Part shown: in pieces, positions 1 to 11,700 of the stretch | Numbering within the stretch: position 1 is the stretch's first letter | Layout of the letters: each line of letters starts with the position of its first letter | Assembly: GCF_918797505.1 (NCBI RefSeq) | Contig: NC_092800.1 | Span: 6,634,001 to 6,698,000 of the forward strand | Reading direction: 5' to 3' | Source of the DNA: Bemisia tabaci | Taxonomy: Eukaryota > Arthropoda > Insecta > Hemiptera > Aleyrodidae | Length of the DNA: 64,000 nucleotides | Notes under the pieces: generated by a model | Seen by the model: the letters and a program-made list of their open reading frames with translations, nothing else | What the model was told of the DNA's origin: nothing | Database searches by the model: none | Program-made: the position numbers and the translations under genes

Positions 1-429
1 TATCATTCTTGCAAGAACGTATCAGACTTCTCCATGCTCCACCACAATTGCTGTCATCAAAGATAAGACAAGAATTTTGGCCCTTGAATGGCCAAGATCC
101 TGCAAAGAAACTGGTAAACTCGTGCACGATATGACGAAAAACGATGTCTAAACCCTGTTCTCAAGTCGTGGCTCCGTTGCCTACGGCACGAGTAGTTCCA
201 AGTGCACCAATATTTACTGTTATTGGAATCGATTATACTGCGCTTTTATTTGTTAAATGCAGTCCACGTTAAAATGCAGTCCACGTTAAAATGCGAAATT
301 AAAGAAAATTTACGTTGTACTTTATATTTGTTTTGCAATTACAGCTTATCACCTGGAACCAGTTGATGCTTCACGCACTTCTTCATTTTTTGACATTTTA
401 AAGCGATTTTCATCCAGCAGAGGCTTGTC
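1..429. other. No gene recognised; short tandem duplication inside
   Basis: I see no convincing coding sequence, RNA gene or element terminus here. The only structure is a two-unit direct repeat of about 17 bp (ATGCAGTCCACGTTAAA) at roughly 256-291. Confidence 0.5.
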
Positions 430-583
430 ATGATTTGACTGTTGATTCTTAGGTAAAAGCTCGCGAGAAACACGATGGTGCCACTGGTTTTCTCTGAAAT
501 CAACCATCGTGTTTCTCGCGAACTTTCACATAAGAATCAACAGTTAAATCGCAAATTTCTCACACATGCAACATCTCCATTGT
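430..583. mobile_element. Family D foldback MITE, short copy
   Basis: The two halves are inverted copies. GTTCGCGAGAAACACGATGG-like sequence near 461-477 pairs with its complement near 505-525, and the right end carries CACACATGCAACATCTCCAT. The same termini occur at 45490-45992 and 52768-53276. This copy lacks the long central part and the first bases of the left terminus. It has no coding capacity, so it would depend on transposase from elsewhere. Confidence 0.7.
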
Positions 584-597
584 CGGAACCCAAAAAC

Positions 598-696
598 AAT
601 TGTGGTTTCGTAAAGTACTCATCGAGAGCTTAAAAAAACGAAAACACCGTTTTATAAGCTCTTGATGAGCACTTTATGAAACCACAGTGGTTTTAG
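598..696. repeat. Near-perfect hairpin
   Basis: GTGGTTTCGTAAAGTACTCA around 602-621 is followed after a short A-rich loop by its inverted copy ending near 692. The arms are about 40 bp. It directly follows the family D copy. I could not assign it to another family in the window. Confidence 0.6.
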
Positions 697-839
697 CATT
701 TCCAGAATTAGGATAGCGACATTGACGTCATAACCGAACACGTGCGGTATTTTGTAAATTTTATTGGTGCTATGAGTTTGATATGCTAGTATTTTTTCTC
801 AATATTTGTTATGAACAATTGCCGCGATGTCAGAAAGAA

Positions 840-1530
840 CTACTTCTTTTGCTGAAGGCAAAACAGGATTATTTCGGAGCCAATCGCTGTTTCAGTAAGT
901 ACCGGTTCGTTCGTTTCCCTGGAAATGGTCGTGGATGATGGATTTACTGCGGAAGCGGAGTGCACCGTCGACCGTCGTTGTCTCGCAATTTTTTTGTCTT
1001 CAGTCATGGAGAATCCGTGTTCAAAGCGTAGGCGTCCTGCGAGGCGTGGGCATGTTTTTCGCAACCCCTCCTTGCGGCGCATCGAACGGCGTGGAGAAAT
1101 GCAACTGGTGCGTGATTTACCGTATTCGTTTCGACGGAGCATTTACGATGTTAAGGAAAGAGATTCTTAAAAATTTAGTATATTGAGATATATTAATACT
1201 GAAGCTTAGTATTGAAGGGATAAATTAAGAACGGCAATTTTGAAACACCGCGATGGAGATACGTGGTTTCGCACTTCAGTCGGTGCGATACGGACATCCA
1301 TCACGTTTAAAAAATGCATCAAGTCCCCGTCACCGCCGACCAACGCGTTTGTCAATCGAATCAACTACAGGTAGTATGAGCAGGCAGTCAAAACGCCTTC
1401 AATTTTTTGAACGCAATACGGACATCCGTCGAGGTTATAGTTGTATAAAGGCGCCGTAGCAAACGCGTCCCATTGTTTATCGTTACAGACGAATATAAGT
1501 TGAGAGAGGCCAGTCATAATGCCTTCAATT
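840..1530. other. GC-richer stretch with overlapping open frames, no gene called
   Basis: Open frames of 80-100 codons overlap on both strands at 840-1186. None has a recognisable domain or a splice-supported partner. CGATACGGACATCC and CAATACGGACATCC recur near 1287 and 1417, and AGTCAAAACGCCTTCAATTT resembles AGTCATAATGCCTTCAATTT near 1513. This suggests decayed repeat DNA rather than an exon. Confidence 0.35.
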
Positions 1531-2244
1531 TTATACATACATATTTTTGAGAAAAAATGAGAGTCGACGTTTCTCCTTTTGCGACGTTGCAGACTTCCTT
1601 AGAAATTTTATTTTTCTTTCGAGAAGCTGGTCAACATAAAACTTAAATTCTCCATGATTTTTCGTATTCGATAGCAGAAGATTTGGTTCAAAATTATATG
1701 AGCTTTGGAAGCAGACAGAGATGCAAAAGCCATACAACTGTTGTCCCTCAAAATGTTGGTCATGAAAATGGGTTTGGAGAAGAGGTCGCGAAGTTGGTCA
1801 TTGATTCCAGGCTCAACAAGTCTGAGAAGACCATTATGACAACATCTGTTAAAATGGCCGTTCACCTCCTCTTTTTTGAAATGCAAGGCATCACAATACT
1901 GGCACTTCACATTTAAAAGTCCGAAATTATTTTCCGGAATAATTTAATTTTTCAAGAGTATAAATTTAAATTGTTATTAAATGATGATGAATACAAAATT
2001 CCAACATCAATTTCCAAAATTCCAGAGCATGTTATATCTTCTTTCAAAATGTATTGTCAATTCAAGTTGCTATTCAACTATAATAAACAACTTGATCGTG
2101 GTTGTTCTATGATTTCTTACGAGCAGTTCCCTTTCAGTGTTTAGCGGCCGCGTAGCGGCCTCAGGCCCCTAGTGTAATTTTAATTGCATTTCGCATCGAG
2201 AACTTTAATCGAATGAATAATCACGACGGGCGTACATCGTTTTA
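1531..2244. other. No gene or element recognised
   Basis: AT-rich sequence with only short frames on both strands. A small GC-rich palindromic piece, TAGCGGCCGCGTAGCGGCC, lies at about 2142-2160. Nothing else stands out. Confidence 0.4.
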
Positions 2245-2456
2245 CACTGGTAAAAAAAATCTCTTGGACCAATGCCGCGGTGCATTGACTTGAAGAGAGC
2301 AGTTTCTGGTCGCCGGATTTAAGAGTCTTGAACTCTTGTTTCAAGCGAATTTTGCATTGATTCAATTCAAAATCCGCTTGAAACAAGAGTCCAGACTCTT
2401 AAATCCGACGACAAGAAACTGCACTCTTGAACCAAGAGGTTATTTTTAAACCAGTG
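2245..2456. mobile_element. Family G foldback MITE (CACTGG...CCAGTG)
   Basis: The element opens with CACTGGTAAAAAAAATCTC and closes with TTTTTAAACCAGTG. Inside, a segment with CAAGAGT and GCGGATT motifs is present as an inverted pair around 2320-2420. It has TA on both sides, which fits a TA target duplication. The termini resemble family E (5188, 5748, 37265, 58721), but the inside differs. It has no coding capacity. Confidence 0.7.
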
Positions 2457-2572
2457 TACGGCTGAGTTTATGCAATTTTAGAGAAACATGATCTTTGATG
2501 TAGTGAAGTTCGCAGCAAGTGCGGTTGGTGATAACCGTCTAAAGTTGGCAACAATCCTCCCTCCCATCCAAA

Positions 2573-2594
2573 ATAAAAAAAAAAAAAAAAAAAA
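2573..2594. repeat. Poly-A tract
   Basis: A run of about 22 A with no neighbouring coding sequence. It could be the remnant of a retroposed tail or simple slippage. Confidence 0.6.
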
Positions 2595-2815
2595 GCACCA
2601 CCATGTTGAGACCCTAAGCCCCCACGGGGCCCAGTGGCCATTCTCTCCCTATGAAGAGTCAAACAATTTCGGCAGAGTTGTAGCACAGACTTGAAAAAAC
2701 GTCGTAAATCCAGTGATACAACGCGATTCGTGTTGTATGCACCCTGTACAAATTTTATTAGCCAAGGTTAGGGACAAATATGCCGCGGTGAGGGAATCAG
2801 GGATTTCGTGTATTA

Positions 2816-3038
2816 CACTGAGAAAAAACTATGGCTTATAAACCTATTAGAGGTAAATATGGAACACCACTAATAGTAGTACCTCTACATATAATAATAG
2901 CACATATACCTTAGTTATGGTACGGGGTACCTTAATTAGGTACAGAGACCTTAGTATGGTTCACAGACCGAGAATCATTAGTTTATTTACGACTATTATA
3001 GGTGTTCCATATTTATAAACCATAGTTTTTTCTCAGTG
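2816..3038. mobile_element. Family F foldback MITE with TA flanks
   Basis: The perfect terminal inverted repeats start CACTGAGAAAAAACTATGG and end with the complement TTTTTTCTCAGTG. The element is 223 bp and is bounded by TA on both sides (2814-2815 and 3039-3040), as expected for Tc1/mariner-type integration. The inner part is also palindromic (GGTGTTCCATAT at 3001 pairs with ATATGGAACACC near 2857). No coding frame. Confidence 0.8.
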
Positions 3039-3135
3039 TATCACAGCGCAAAAATCACCAACCTTACCAATTACGGGCCTTAATGAGGAGCCGCAACTGA
3101 ACTTACAATCAACAAATTCCTGACAGCTAATTTAA

Positions 3136-3180
3136 CTGGGGGGCTATGTCCCGTGGCCGCTACACGGCCCAACCCCCCAG
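3136..3180. repeat. Short GC-rich inverted repeat CTGGGGGG...CCCCCCAG
   Basis: CTGGGGGGCTATG is followed by AACCCCCCAG at the right end, with a GGCCGCTACACGGCC core. It is too short to classify. It could be a tiny insertion remnant. Confidence 0.4.
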
Positions 3181-3338
3181 ATATTATTCTGGTTTTTAAA
3201 GTTGACCGCTTCTCGCGTCCTGAACGCCTGGACATCGTCCCGATGATCAAATCGCAGGCGAGGCTTACAAATCGAAATTAGTACGCGGCTCTGTTCGTCC
3301 CAGGCACATAGTCGCCACTATTGGCGAGAGGAACAGCC

Positions 3339-3484
3339 TTGCCTACGATATATCGATTGGTCTGCCATTCAAACCTACGGAAAAGGATCGATAAATGGGG
3401 TGTTCGGAACAGACACCTTAATAATCGATTCTTTACCATAGCTTCAAATGGAGAAGTGTCGATGATCAGTCACGCATCGCCACT
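3339..3484. mobile_element. Family A hAT-like MITE, worn copy
   Basis: It carries the family's internal landmarks: GATATATCGATTGG, a Watson-Crick partner GGTGTTCGG with CACCTTAATAATCGATTC, and TTTACCATAGCTTCAAATGG. The outer ends (CAGTGGCGTGG type) are eroded; only ATCGCCACT remains on the right. It is less conserved than the copies at 38784 and 54666. Confidence 0.65.
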
Positions 3485-3729
3485 ATTTCCCTAGGTAGTT
3501 ATCGTCAACTAAGTTCATACGTCAAATGAAGTTTCTGAGGTGTCTGTAAATGGTGGCAAGTGCCTTTTACTCTGAATTTGTTTACAATGAAGAGTACGAG
3601 TACAGCCCGACACATTGAACTGTATCGATATACATAAGAGTCGCTTTAATAGCGCTCTCTGGCGCTCTGCGACACCTTACCGCCACAAAACTCGGTCCTC
3701 CCACAACCCGTCAGGGAGTTGGCACTCCT

Positions 3730-4345
3730 TCATTTCCTTACAACCCCCTTCGCCGCCCTTTAACTGGGCGCCCCCTTCGTCTCCTTCCGGGAGGAACCAA
3801 ATCAAGCATCTTTAATAGCAGCCTCTCATTCTATTAACATCACCGTACCAGAAAAGCTGTTAGGACATGACGTCGAACACGATATCATTTTCGAATTCCC
3901 CGCTCTGACGCACTTTATCATTACGCGGACCCGATCTCTCCTAGAGATTTCTGTCGACTTCCCCGAGAAATCCATCTCCGATGCTCTCAACACATCCTGT
4001 GTCCGTTTCTTCAGCTGCCAAACTTCACATCCGCATGTTAATATACTTTGAACTACAGCGTTGTAAATTCTCCACTTGTTCTTGGTCGGAACTGGAACTG
4101 TAACTTCCGACTGTTACATGACGCATTGCTCTTCAGAGTCAGTAAAAATAAAATAAGGAAAGGAAAGGATAAAGGAAAGAAAAATTATTAGCTGAGCCCC
4201 CCAGGAAAAGTAAAAGGTCAAGGCACTGAACGTAATCTTCACCTACCCGGCCCACTGGTAGGACTTACCGAATTAGGAAGGCCTTGGAGCTATATCCCAA
4301 TCCTACCGTACATAAAAAAAAAAGAAAGAAAAAAAAAAAATGATA
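3730..4345 (+). mobile_element. Possible 3' end of a decayed non-LTR retroelement
   Basis: One plus-strand frame stays open for about 97 codons from just after a TAA near 3763 to a TGA near 4050. It lacks an ATG and contains SDALNTSCVRFFSCQTSHPH. It is followed by about 270 bp of non-coding sequence and then an A-rich tail at about 4312-4340. An open 3' coding end plus trailer plus A tail is the layout of a 5'-truncated LINE copy. I cannot recognise a reverse transcriptase or RNase H motif, so this is inference from layout only. Confidence 0.3.
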
Positions 4346-4551
4346 AATGATAATAGAAGTTGTTGAAATACTACAAAACTACATAAATGGGGGAAAATAG
4401 AAGGACAGGATAAGACATAGGAGGGAAAGGTAGGGAAACTGTAAAAGTGGAAAGGTTTACGACTCCAAAAAATTGATCGACCCCCACCGAAAAACGGACG
4501 GACCGATTTCACTGTGGAAAAATATATGTGGAACGTGCCGTGAAATTGGTA

Positions 4552-4970
4552 ACAGAAGCCTCTTTGGGGAGCGCTTATTTGTTACCTACGTGACGCACTT
4601 CGTTGGCATTTAACCCCCCACCCCCCCACCCTTTATTTTCCTGACGTAGGTCCTTATCCTGCAACACGCAAAGACAAAATCAGGCTGTCTACTAAAATAG
4701 GCTGGCCAAAAATCAGTACTTTTTCAGTACCTCCGATTGAAGAAATTCGAAAAATTTCAAAGATTTGAATTTTCCGCTTAAACTGCGACAAAAATGACAA
4801 AACATGAACAAATTCCGGACCTTCTTGCGGAATTTTCGCTCTGTTTGAGAACTTCCGGACCGCCTTAAAAAAATCAGTACTATTTCCGGACTTTCCGGAC
4901 TTGTAGACACCCTGAAAATGGGTAACGCTCTCCTCGACCCCCTCCCCCTTGAGCGTTATCTCATGAATGG
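4552..4970. mobile_element. Family L MITE, reverse orientation, split by a family J element
   Basis: The left part (GACGTAGGTCCTTATCCTGC at about 4643) and right part (GGTAACGCTCTCCTCGACCC at about 4920) are adjacent segments of family L, whose intact copy is at 56791-56968. They are separated by the family J element at 4681-4914. This copy is in inverted orientation relative to 56791. The outer ends are degraded. Confidence 0.65.
4681..4914. mobile_element. Family J element inserted in family L
   Basis: It begins CAGGCTGTCTACTAAAAT and ends CTTGTAGACACCCTG, so the termini form a CAGGGTGTCTAC-type inverted repeat. The inside has repeated CAGTACTTTTTCAGTACC and TTCCGGAC motifs. AAAAT flanks both sides (4676-4680 and 4915-4919) and reads as a 5 bp target duplication. 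A second copy is at 6766-7067. No transposase frame. Confidence 0.7.
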
Positions 4971-5187
4971 CTCCTCAGCAGCTATCGGAGAAGACACGAG
5001 AAATGGATATAAATTCGGCCGAGCATTTGGCGAGAAAGTTGAACCGTTCATCGAGAAAATCGGAAAAATCCCGTTCCATTCAACGGCGTGAACTCTTATG
5101 ACTGTTGTGAGTAATTTTGAAAATATTGTGCCTCACCGAATACCCTGTAGCGGAGTTCGTCCCTCCGCCCCTTCACACTTTCATACG

Positions 5188-5456
5188 CACTGGAAAAAAC
5201 AACACATTGGATCTAAAGTCCAGACTTTTAAAAACATCGACAAGAAAAAATACTCTTGATTCAATCAGAATCTAGCTTAAATCAAGAACCAAGCCTCTTA
5301 ATTTGAGCGGATTCCATTCTGATTTAAGCTTAAATCTGATTGAATCAAGAGTCCTTTTTCTTGTCAATGTTTTCAAGAATCTGGACTCTAGATCCAATGC
5401 GTTTTTTTTTTTTTTTTTTTTTTTTTTTTTGTTTTTTTTTGTTTTTTCCTCCAGTG
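5188..5456. mobile_element. Family E palindromic MITE with expanded T tract
   Basis: CACTGGAAAAAACAACACAT opens the element and CCAGTG closes it. The inner palindrome carries ACATTGGATCTAAAGTCCAG and its inverted partner GGACTCTAGATCCAATGC. A T-rich tract of about 47 bp replaces the usual short T run before the right terminus. Other copies are at 5748, 37265 and 58721. Confidence 0.8.
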
Positions 5457-5747
5457 CGGCCATTTTCTCCTCAAAGAGAAGATAGCGCAGACGTGGCCGT
5501 CAGATGTGATATTCTTTCACTATCATACCAAAATTAGCAAAGAAGGTAAAGTAGCAATCTGCTCATACGTCGCAATATCACCGCAATACTAATCGAATAC
5601 TCGGTGATCGATAAGCTGCGGTTGTCATAAAATGAGAGTTAAAAAAAAGTTGCCTCTTCATGTTAAAAGAAAAAACTTGTCGACAAATATGTTCACATTA
5701 AGTTATCATGAAATCGCATCGGTACACTCAACAATAATATTTTGTTA

Positions 5748-5772
5748 CACTGGGAAAAAAAATAAATAAATA

Positions 5773-5819
<47 letters not shown>

Positions 5820-6054
5820 ACATTGGATCTAGGGTCCAGACTCTTAAAAACATCGACAAGAAAAAATACTCTTGATTCAATCGGATTTTTGCTTAAATTA
5901 AGAACCAAGCCTCTTTTAGCTCAAAAGCTCAATTTAAATTGAGCGGATTTCCTTTTAATTTAAGCTTAAATCTGATTGAATCAATATTATTTTTTCTTGT
6001 CAATGTTTTCAAGAGTCTGGACTAAAGATCCAATGTGTTTTTTTTTTTCCAGTG
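5748..6054. mobile_element. Family E palindromic MITE with expanded A tract
   Basis: CACTGGGAAAAAAAATAAAT opens and TTTTTTTCCAGTG closes. A run of about 45 A sits just inside the left end, mirroring the T tract of the neighbouring copy. TA on both sides (5746-5747 and 6055-6056) supports a TA target duplication. The two copies 290 bp apart are close relatives. Confidence 0.8.
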
Positions 6055-6239
6055 TAGCCTTCAAGTTTACGAAAGTTATTCGGACGTCAAAGTTACACGT
6101 TACGAAAAGGCGATTGATCACCAAACTTCATTGTGTACTTACGTTACTCGCAGTTGACATAAAGAGGAACAAATACACGACAGTATGAAGATAGTTGCTT
6201 GTGTATTAAATTACGCATCTTTTTCTTTACACCGGGTTC

Positions 6240-6450
6240 GCCTCCAACTGTTTAATGGAACAGAAAGGAGCCGCTTCTTTCATAAAGAGAGACTTTTTTC
6301 CCCCCATTCACATTAACGTTCGGCTATTTCCTCCTCGTAGAGAGAATGGTCCAGATGTAGCCATAAGATGCAATAATCATTCGCTTTCATGGCAAAACTT
6401 CAATCTTGTAGATAGAGGTATTTTGTTAACATTTCAAAACCCGAGATAAT
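6240..6450 (+). repeat. Diverged repeat also seen at 5445-5540
   Basis: GGCTATTTCCTCCTCGTAGA with a following TAGCCATAAGATG segment matches GGCCATTTTCTCCTCAAAGA with GGCCGTCAGATG just right of the 5188-5456 MITE. The family E copy therefore seems to have landed inside or next to an older repeat of this type. No coding claim is made. Confidence 0.4.
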
Positions 6451-6765
6451 TGGTTAAAACCAAAGATAATTTGAAAACGCTTTAGAAAATTGGTTAAAAC
6501 CTGACTAATCTGTCGACAAACTGATCTGTTAATCTTCATGGTACCCATTGTGACCTGAACTTAGCCATGGCTAATGCAGAGCACTGAATTTGAATTTGAA
6601 ATTTGATAAGAACCTAAGTAGCATTCTACTCACTCGTCGCACGACACGAGTGATCATAAGACGATTTTGGATCATAAGACGATTTTACTCACAATACTTC
6701 AGTCAATTCAGAAGCATTCTCGTCAAAATTAAGCATTTCGCAGGTTTAACACGCGACCGGATAAA

Positions 6766-7067
6766 CAGGGTATGTCCTAAAACAGGCTGGCTAAAAATCA
6801 GTTCTTTTTAAGTACTTTTCCGGTACATTCGCAAGGAATTCAGTACCTCCTCAACATAAATATTCAGTACTTTTTCAGTACCTCCAATTGCCGAAATTCG
6901 AAAAATTTCAAAAATTTTAATATCTCGCTCAAATTGCGACAAAAATGACAAAAAATGAAAAAAAATTCCGGACCTTCTGACAGAATTTCCGCATTTTTTC
7001 AGTACTTGCGGACCGCCCTTAAAAAATCAGTACTATTTCCGGGAATTCCGGACTTGTAGACACCTTG
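6766..7067. mobile_element. Family J element, second copy
   Basis: It opens CAGGGTATGTCCTAAAACAG and closes CTTGTAGACACCTTG. Its body aligns with 4681-4914 (CAGTACTTTTTCAGTACC, GCGACAAAAATGACAAAA, TTCCGGACCTTCTGACAG), with about 70 extra bases near the left end. The inverted termini have drifted by one or two bases. No transposase frame. Confidence 0.7.
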
Positions 7068-8373
7068 AACCTAGAAAGAACTTTGTAAGCACTTTTCTTC
7101 GTTGAAAATAAAATTCGCAGCGTTCTGTACCTACTAGCATTTCTTTTACATGCCGTTGACAAGTCAGTCATCTCCAAAAACCCGAAAAAGTGTAAAAATT
7201 GGCATCGATGCCATCCCGGCCGATGAAGTGAGTGTGAAAAAATTCCGTCGAAATTGACGGAGTCTGTTAAGATCACAGAACAACTTTCGAACCCTCTTAG
7301 CGCCATTCGAGGAAGTTGAAATTTCGAATCACCCTTGTGTGGGGTGAGAGTTGCTTTACGTGCATTTTGTAAAACCTTCCTTGCAGCTTAACTTTGATGT
7401 ATATCTACACAGTACACGAAAGAAGAATACAAAATGGTACCAACATACAGTAGGCACTTACCTTTCACAGTACAACTTAAAATTCCATCAAGAATTCAAC
7501 AGTCCTTAATCCTCTGCTCCGACAATTCCTCAGAAGTTAAATACTTTGTATGTCCTTTATTGCACTTGTAGAGCAAAATCCCGTAAACAACGAATCACAT
7601 AAGCCACTATTTCAATTTAGATAAGTAGCTCATGATAGTGTGTGAGTTAAAAATAAAAATTGAGGAGCTCGAATAAAAAGAAGAAAGTTTCTGCGAAAAT
7701 GTGCTTTGACGCACCATTCGACAAAGTCATTTTAAATTAACTTCCTTACTGCTTGTATTAGACTTTAAATGACCTCACTAAGGGCCGACAAGAAAAATTT
7801 GTGAAAATCAATGAATATAGCATGTACGAAAGGTGATATGAAAATGAAAACAAGTAACTCAGCATAAGGATGTAAGTTATTAAGAGTCTTTATTAATAAA
7901 TATTCTTTCACTGGTAAGCTGGAATAAACATGATTCAAAAGTGTTCATAGCAATTACTTCAAAAAGCGTACAAATTTAATGAGTGATAGACGATAGTGGG
8001 AGATCAGCAATGAGACTGGATTACTTAAAACAAGTAGATTTGTTGAACAAGAAGTTTAATTTCTTTTTACCGCATTAAAAGTAAGAAATGAAAATTCACT
8101 GAACGGGAGCAGATAGAGGAATCCTTGACAGATGGCAAATGTGGGTGTAATGGAATCCATTTTAAGACACATTTTATTTCGATCTTTGTACAAAACAAGT
8201 GACGTTCGGATTGACTATGGGGCGCATCGAGCTTAAGTAGCACACTGAGGTACGATAAGACCCTAATCGATCAGCTGTTCAATCAAAAAAGTCTCGTGGC
8301 CTTTCAGGCTACCTGTTTCAACTCACTGGTTGTCAAAAAAAAAAAAATTTAAATTTGCCTTTGTTTATCTAGG
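7068..8373. other. Intergenic, nothing recognised
   Basis: AT-rich, with stops in all frames every few dozen codons and no inverted termini I can pair. No gene, RNA gene or element is supported. Confidence 0.45.
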
Positions 8374-8735
8374 GAAAAGTCTACTTTTGGGAAAATCTGA
8401 ACACGATTGAGAAAAACTAAGGTCATTTTCGGATTCAGCAGCCAAAATTACATGAGATGAGACAAGTTGCATGCCCATTGAAATTTTATTTCTATTCCTA
8501 AAATCAAGGTTTTCCCGATCAAGAGCTCCTTTCCCCGATATACTCCATATAAAGCTCATCCGATTGTTTCGCGCAGCACTTGACAGGAAAAGCCTCGATA
8601 TTGGGAATGGAAATGGGCAATGGACATGCAATACTAAATTCCTTATGTTTTTCAGGTTGCTGAATCTGAAAATGACCTCAGTGCTTCTCCGCTGTGCACA
8701 GATTTTCCAGAAATGTGACTTTTCTCTAGAAAAGC
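8374..8735. repeat. Diverged inverted repeat (foldback element)
   Basis: The left arm near 8374-8450 (GGTCATTTTCGGATTCAGCA) pairs with the right arm near 8654-8735 (TGCTGAATCTGAAAATGACC). Arms are about 75 bp with scattered mismatches and a spacer of about 200 bp. The frames read through it on both strands are a by-product of the palindrome. No family partner was found elsewhere. Confidence 0.55.
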
Positions 8736-11700
8736 TTGATTTCCAAGGAAAATTCCGATTTTACCAAGAAAAGCTTGATTTTTAAGGAAAATTCAAATTG
8801 TTCGGGGAAAATCGACCTAACCCAGCAAACTACAGGTCATGTTTGGACTCGGAGCGAAAAATTAGCTCAGGCAGAATTAACAGTTCGTAGGCAAATTGAC
8901 CCGTGTTGACCAGTGTTATATTTGTGCATTGCGTAAGCCAACCTTGCCGTTGGACATAAGTAGTACTGTCAAAGAAAAAAAAGAGGCGATACTGCTCAGA
9001 CAATAATGAAGGCAAGTATCGGAATTGCTACTCATTTAGAACAGAAAATAAATGGTTTAATTAATCTCGAACAGGAGAGGGTGGTACCTATGGATTCAAT
9101 CGACTATCTCAAATCCATCGACAAAGCCTTGAATCGAGCGACTAACCCGAGAATGAATTGACATATCCATAAATTGGAGGACTAAGCGTGAAACAATCGA
9201 ATTCTGTCGATCTAAACAGTTCGAATCTTCAATTTTCTATCAGCCCAAAAATTTCTTGGTGATCTCAAACTTGCGCATGCTTTCTTTTCACATGTGAGAG
9301 CCATCAACTAGGCCAAAAAATTCAGACCATCTTCACTTCTGTGCGGCAAGAATAATTTCAAAGTTGACCAAACTGAGAGATTATGCTCACAACATGAGAA
9401 AGCTAAAAAATGGCAAAGGGTCCATCATAGTTTGTGAGAGGCCTATTTACCTCACCCAGCCCACCGACAATTTACAATGCCACGATTACTATGGTTTCTA
9501 TCCCAGATTGGTGTCATGGAAATACAGCATTAACTGCCTTGAGAAAATTGAGTAATTGAGGGATTCGAATTTTGAGGTAATTGCTACTAAGAAATAATTT
9601 AATGAAGAGAATGCAAACTAATTTTCAGTGAATGGCAAACCCTCCTACATGCAGACTTTGAGATGTAACATTTTCCCCGAGTGACAGACCGTGACCTAGA
9701 CAAAGAAAAGTATTTTGATTGCGCTGATTCAGCATTTCATAACTTACATTTTATTTGTTTACATTACCTTTGCACAAAAGGACCACGTTTGGCAAAAAGG
9801 AAGCAAGCCACATCAGCTATTGCCCAATTTAACTGGACAATCTTATATTTCACTAAACAATTTTGCGCAGATTCCTTGGAAAATTTATAATGAATTTGCA
9901 TTATACTATGCGAAAAATTAACTGAAATTTGCACAACCGTTATTATATGAAAAATTGAATTGCCAGATTAAATTTGGCAATAGCTTATGTGGCTTGGGTC
10001 CTTCCTGCTAAATGTGGTCCAAATTTTTCTGAATTTTCAGGTGATTCTTCTTCACCCTTAATGGGAGAAAAGACTCCGAAATTTTCAGGCTAATTAGTGC
10101 GACAGTTCTGTAATGAAAAATAAAATGTTTGAAAAAATTGTGAAACAAGGCAGACGAGATATGTTTCTTTGTGCGAGACCACAATTTTTCTGCCCGGTCT
10201 TAAAATCCACCCATGACAACCAGACATGTCAAAAAATAATTTTAAATGAGTAAAAAGGATAGATTAAAATTTTTGAAGACCTTTACCCTGATTTTAGACC
10301 ATAGGTTGGCGACTGGATAGCAAACTGCTGCTGTATCTCACTGCACAGAGAAAACACCATCTGGGATGAGAGAGGATGGTAGCACCTTCACATTACTTAG
10401 TCTGGCGGCATTTCTGAAACCAAAAATAAATGATTGAGGGGCAATGTTCTAATTACCATTATTTCTAAATTGCTCTTTTTCTGTTTTTGAGGTCATCACT
10501 GAGAATGGTACTGAGATTGTACTGAGGGTAACGAAAACTCTTCACAAAACAAGGCAAAAAGGTGTATGTGATTTCAAGTGTTAACGAAGAGCTAATGTTA
10601 GTTCTAAAACTTAAATTGGTTTATTTTAAAACTGTTAAATGAGCTTCACAGATTGAAAAAAGCCGAAAAGAAAGTGATGTAGAAATTGCATCCTTGAAAA
10701 CAGAGACTCTTTTCCCTTAGTGCTTTACTGATGACCACATGGTCATTGCTCAGGATCCAGAGTAAGCGCAGACATGGCTCAGAAGTTGGTTATTGAAACT
10801 TTCATGTGGGGCTGCAAGTCAGCGGGACTACATTCAGGAACTGCTAGTATTCACTAACTCATCTCTGCTGCACAAGGTAACTAGTAGCATGAAGTGAGCC
10901 AGAATTAATGGTGCTACATTGCAAAATAATGATAGTTCAGACGAAAGATTGTGGGGCTATTTTTTGCCGTGTTCAAATGATGAGCCAAGATGCAGCCCTT
11001 TCTGTGCCTAAAATTAGTCAATTGCTTCAACGTTCTGCAATCAGTTACGACTATGTGCTCATTGTTATTCTTGTTGTCGCTGTTATGATTGGAAGGCGAT
11101 CAGATTGAGCAAAATCCACATCAGGAAACAGAACCATTCAATTGAGTTCCATATGCTCAAGCTCGGCTTCCGTAATCAAAATGAGTCATCACTGTAACTG
11201 TTGAGTGTCGCTGATCAAAACTAACGGATGTCTGTACTTTTGGATCAACATGAGTTGCAAACTAAATACTGATCAGAAGGCAATTATTTATTCTGATGCG
11301 TGTTTAACATGAAAAGAAGATGTCTTTGCTTTGGATCCGCAATACTCAACAGTCGCACAGCCCAAATTTGATGGACTAGTTTCGATCTTGAAAACAGGGT
11401 TTGAACAATTGGCCTAATTCAGATTATATGAAATTCATCCTATATTATCTTCCCTCCATTCTGATTATTGCTTACTTCAGACTGTGGATAGCAGATGGAC
11501 TGTAGGGAAAAGGTCATGCACTGAAAAAGCACCGCTCTTGACTGATTCTGTTACTATTAGAAAGGAGCAAAACATAACAGTAACCAGAGAGTTGATGACA
11601 AACAACTCAAGCTACACTGTCCTGAAATTTGGTTCCTTCTCAATTCCTTGTCAAGGTCTACTGATGATTTAGAATAACCAGCATTCATAATCCTGTTGAA

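Noticed and set aside
3615..3815. 66-codon Pro/Ser-rich frame starting at an ATG
   Set aside because: A different frame stays open across the following region and fits the retroelement-end layout better; this one ends quickly and has no domain.
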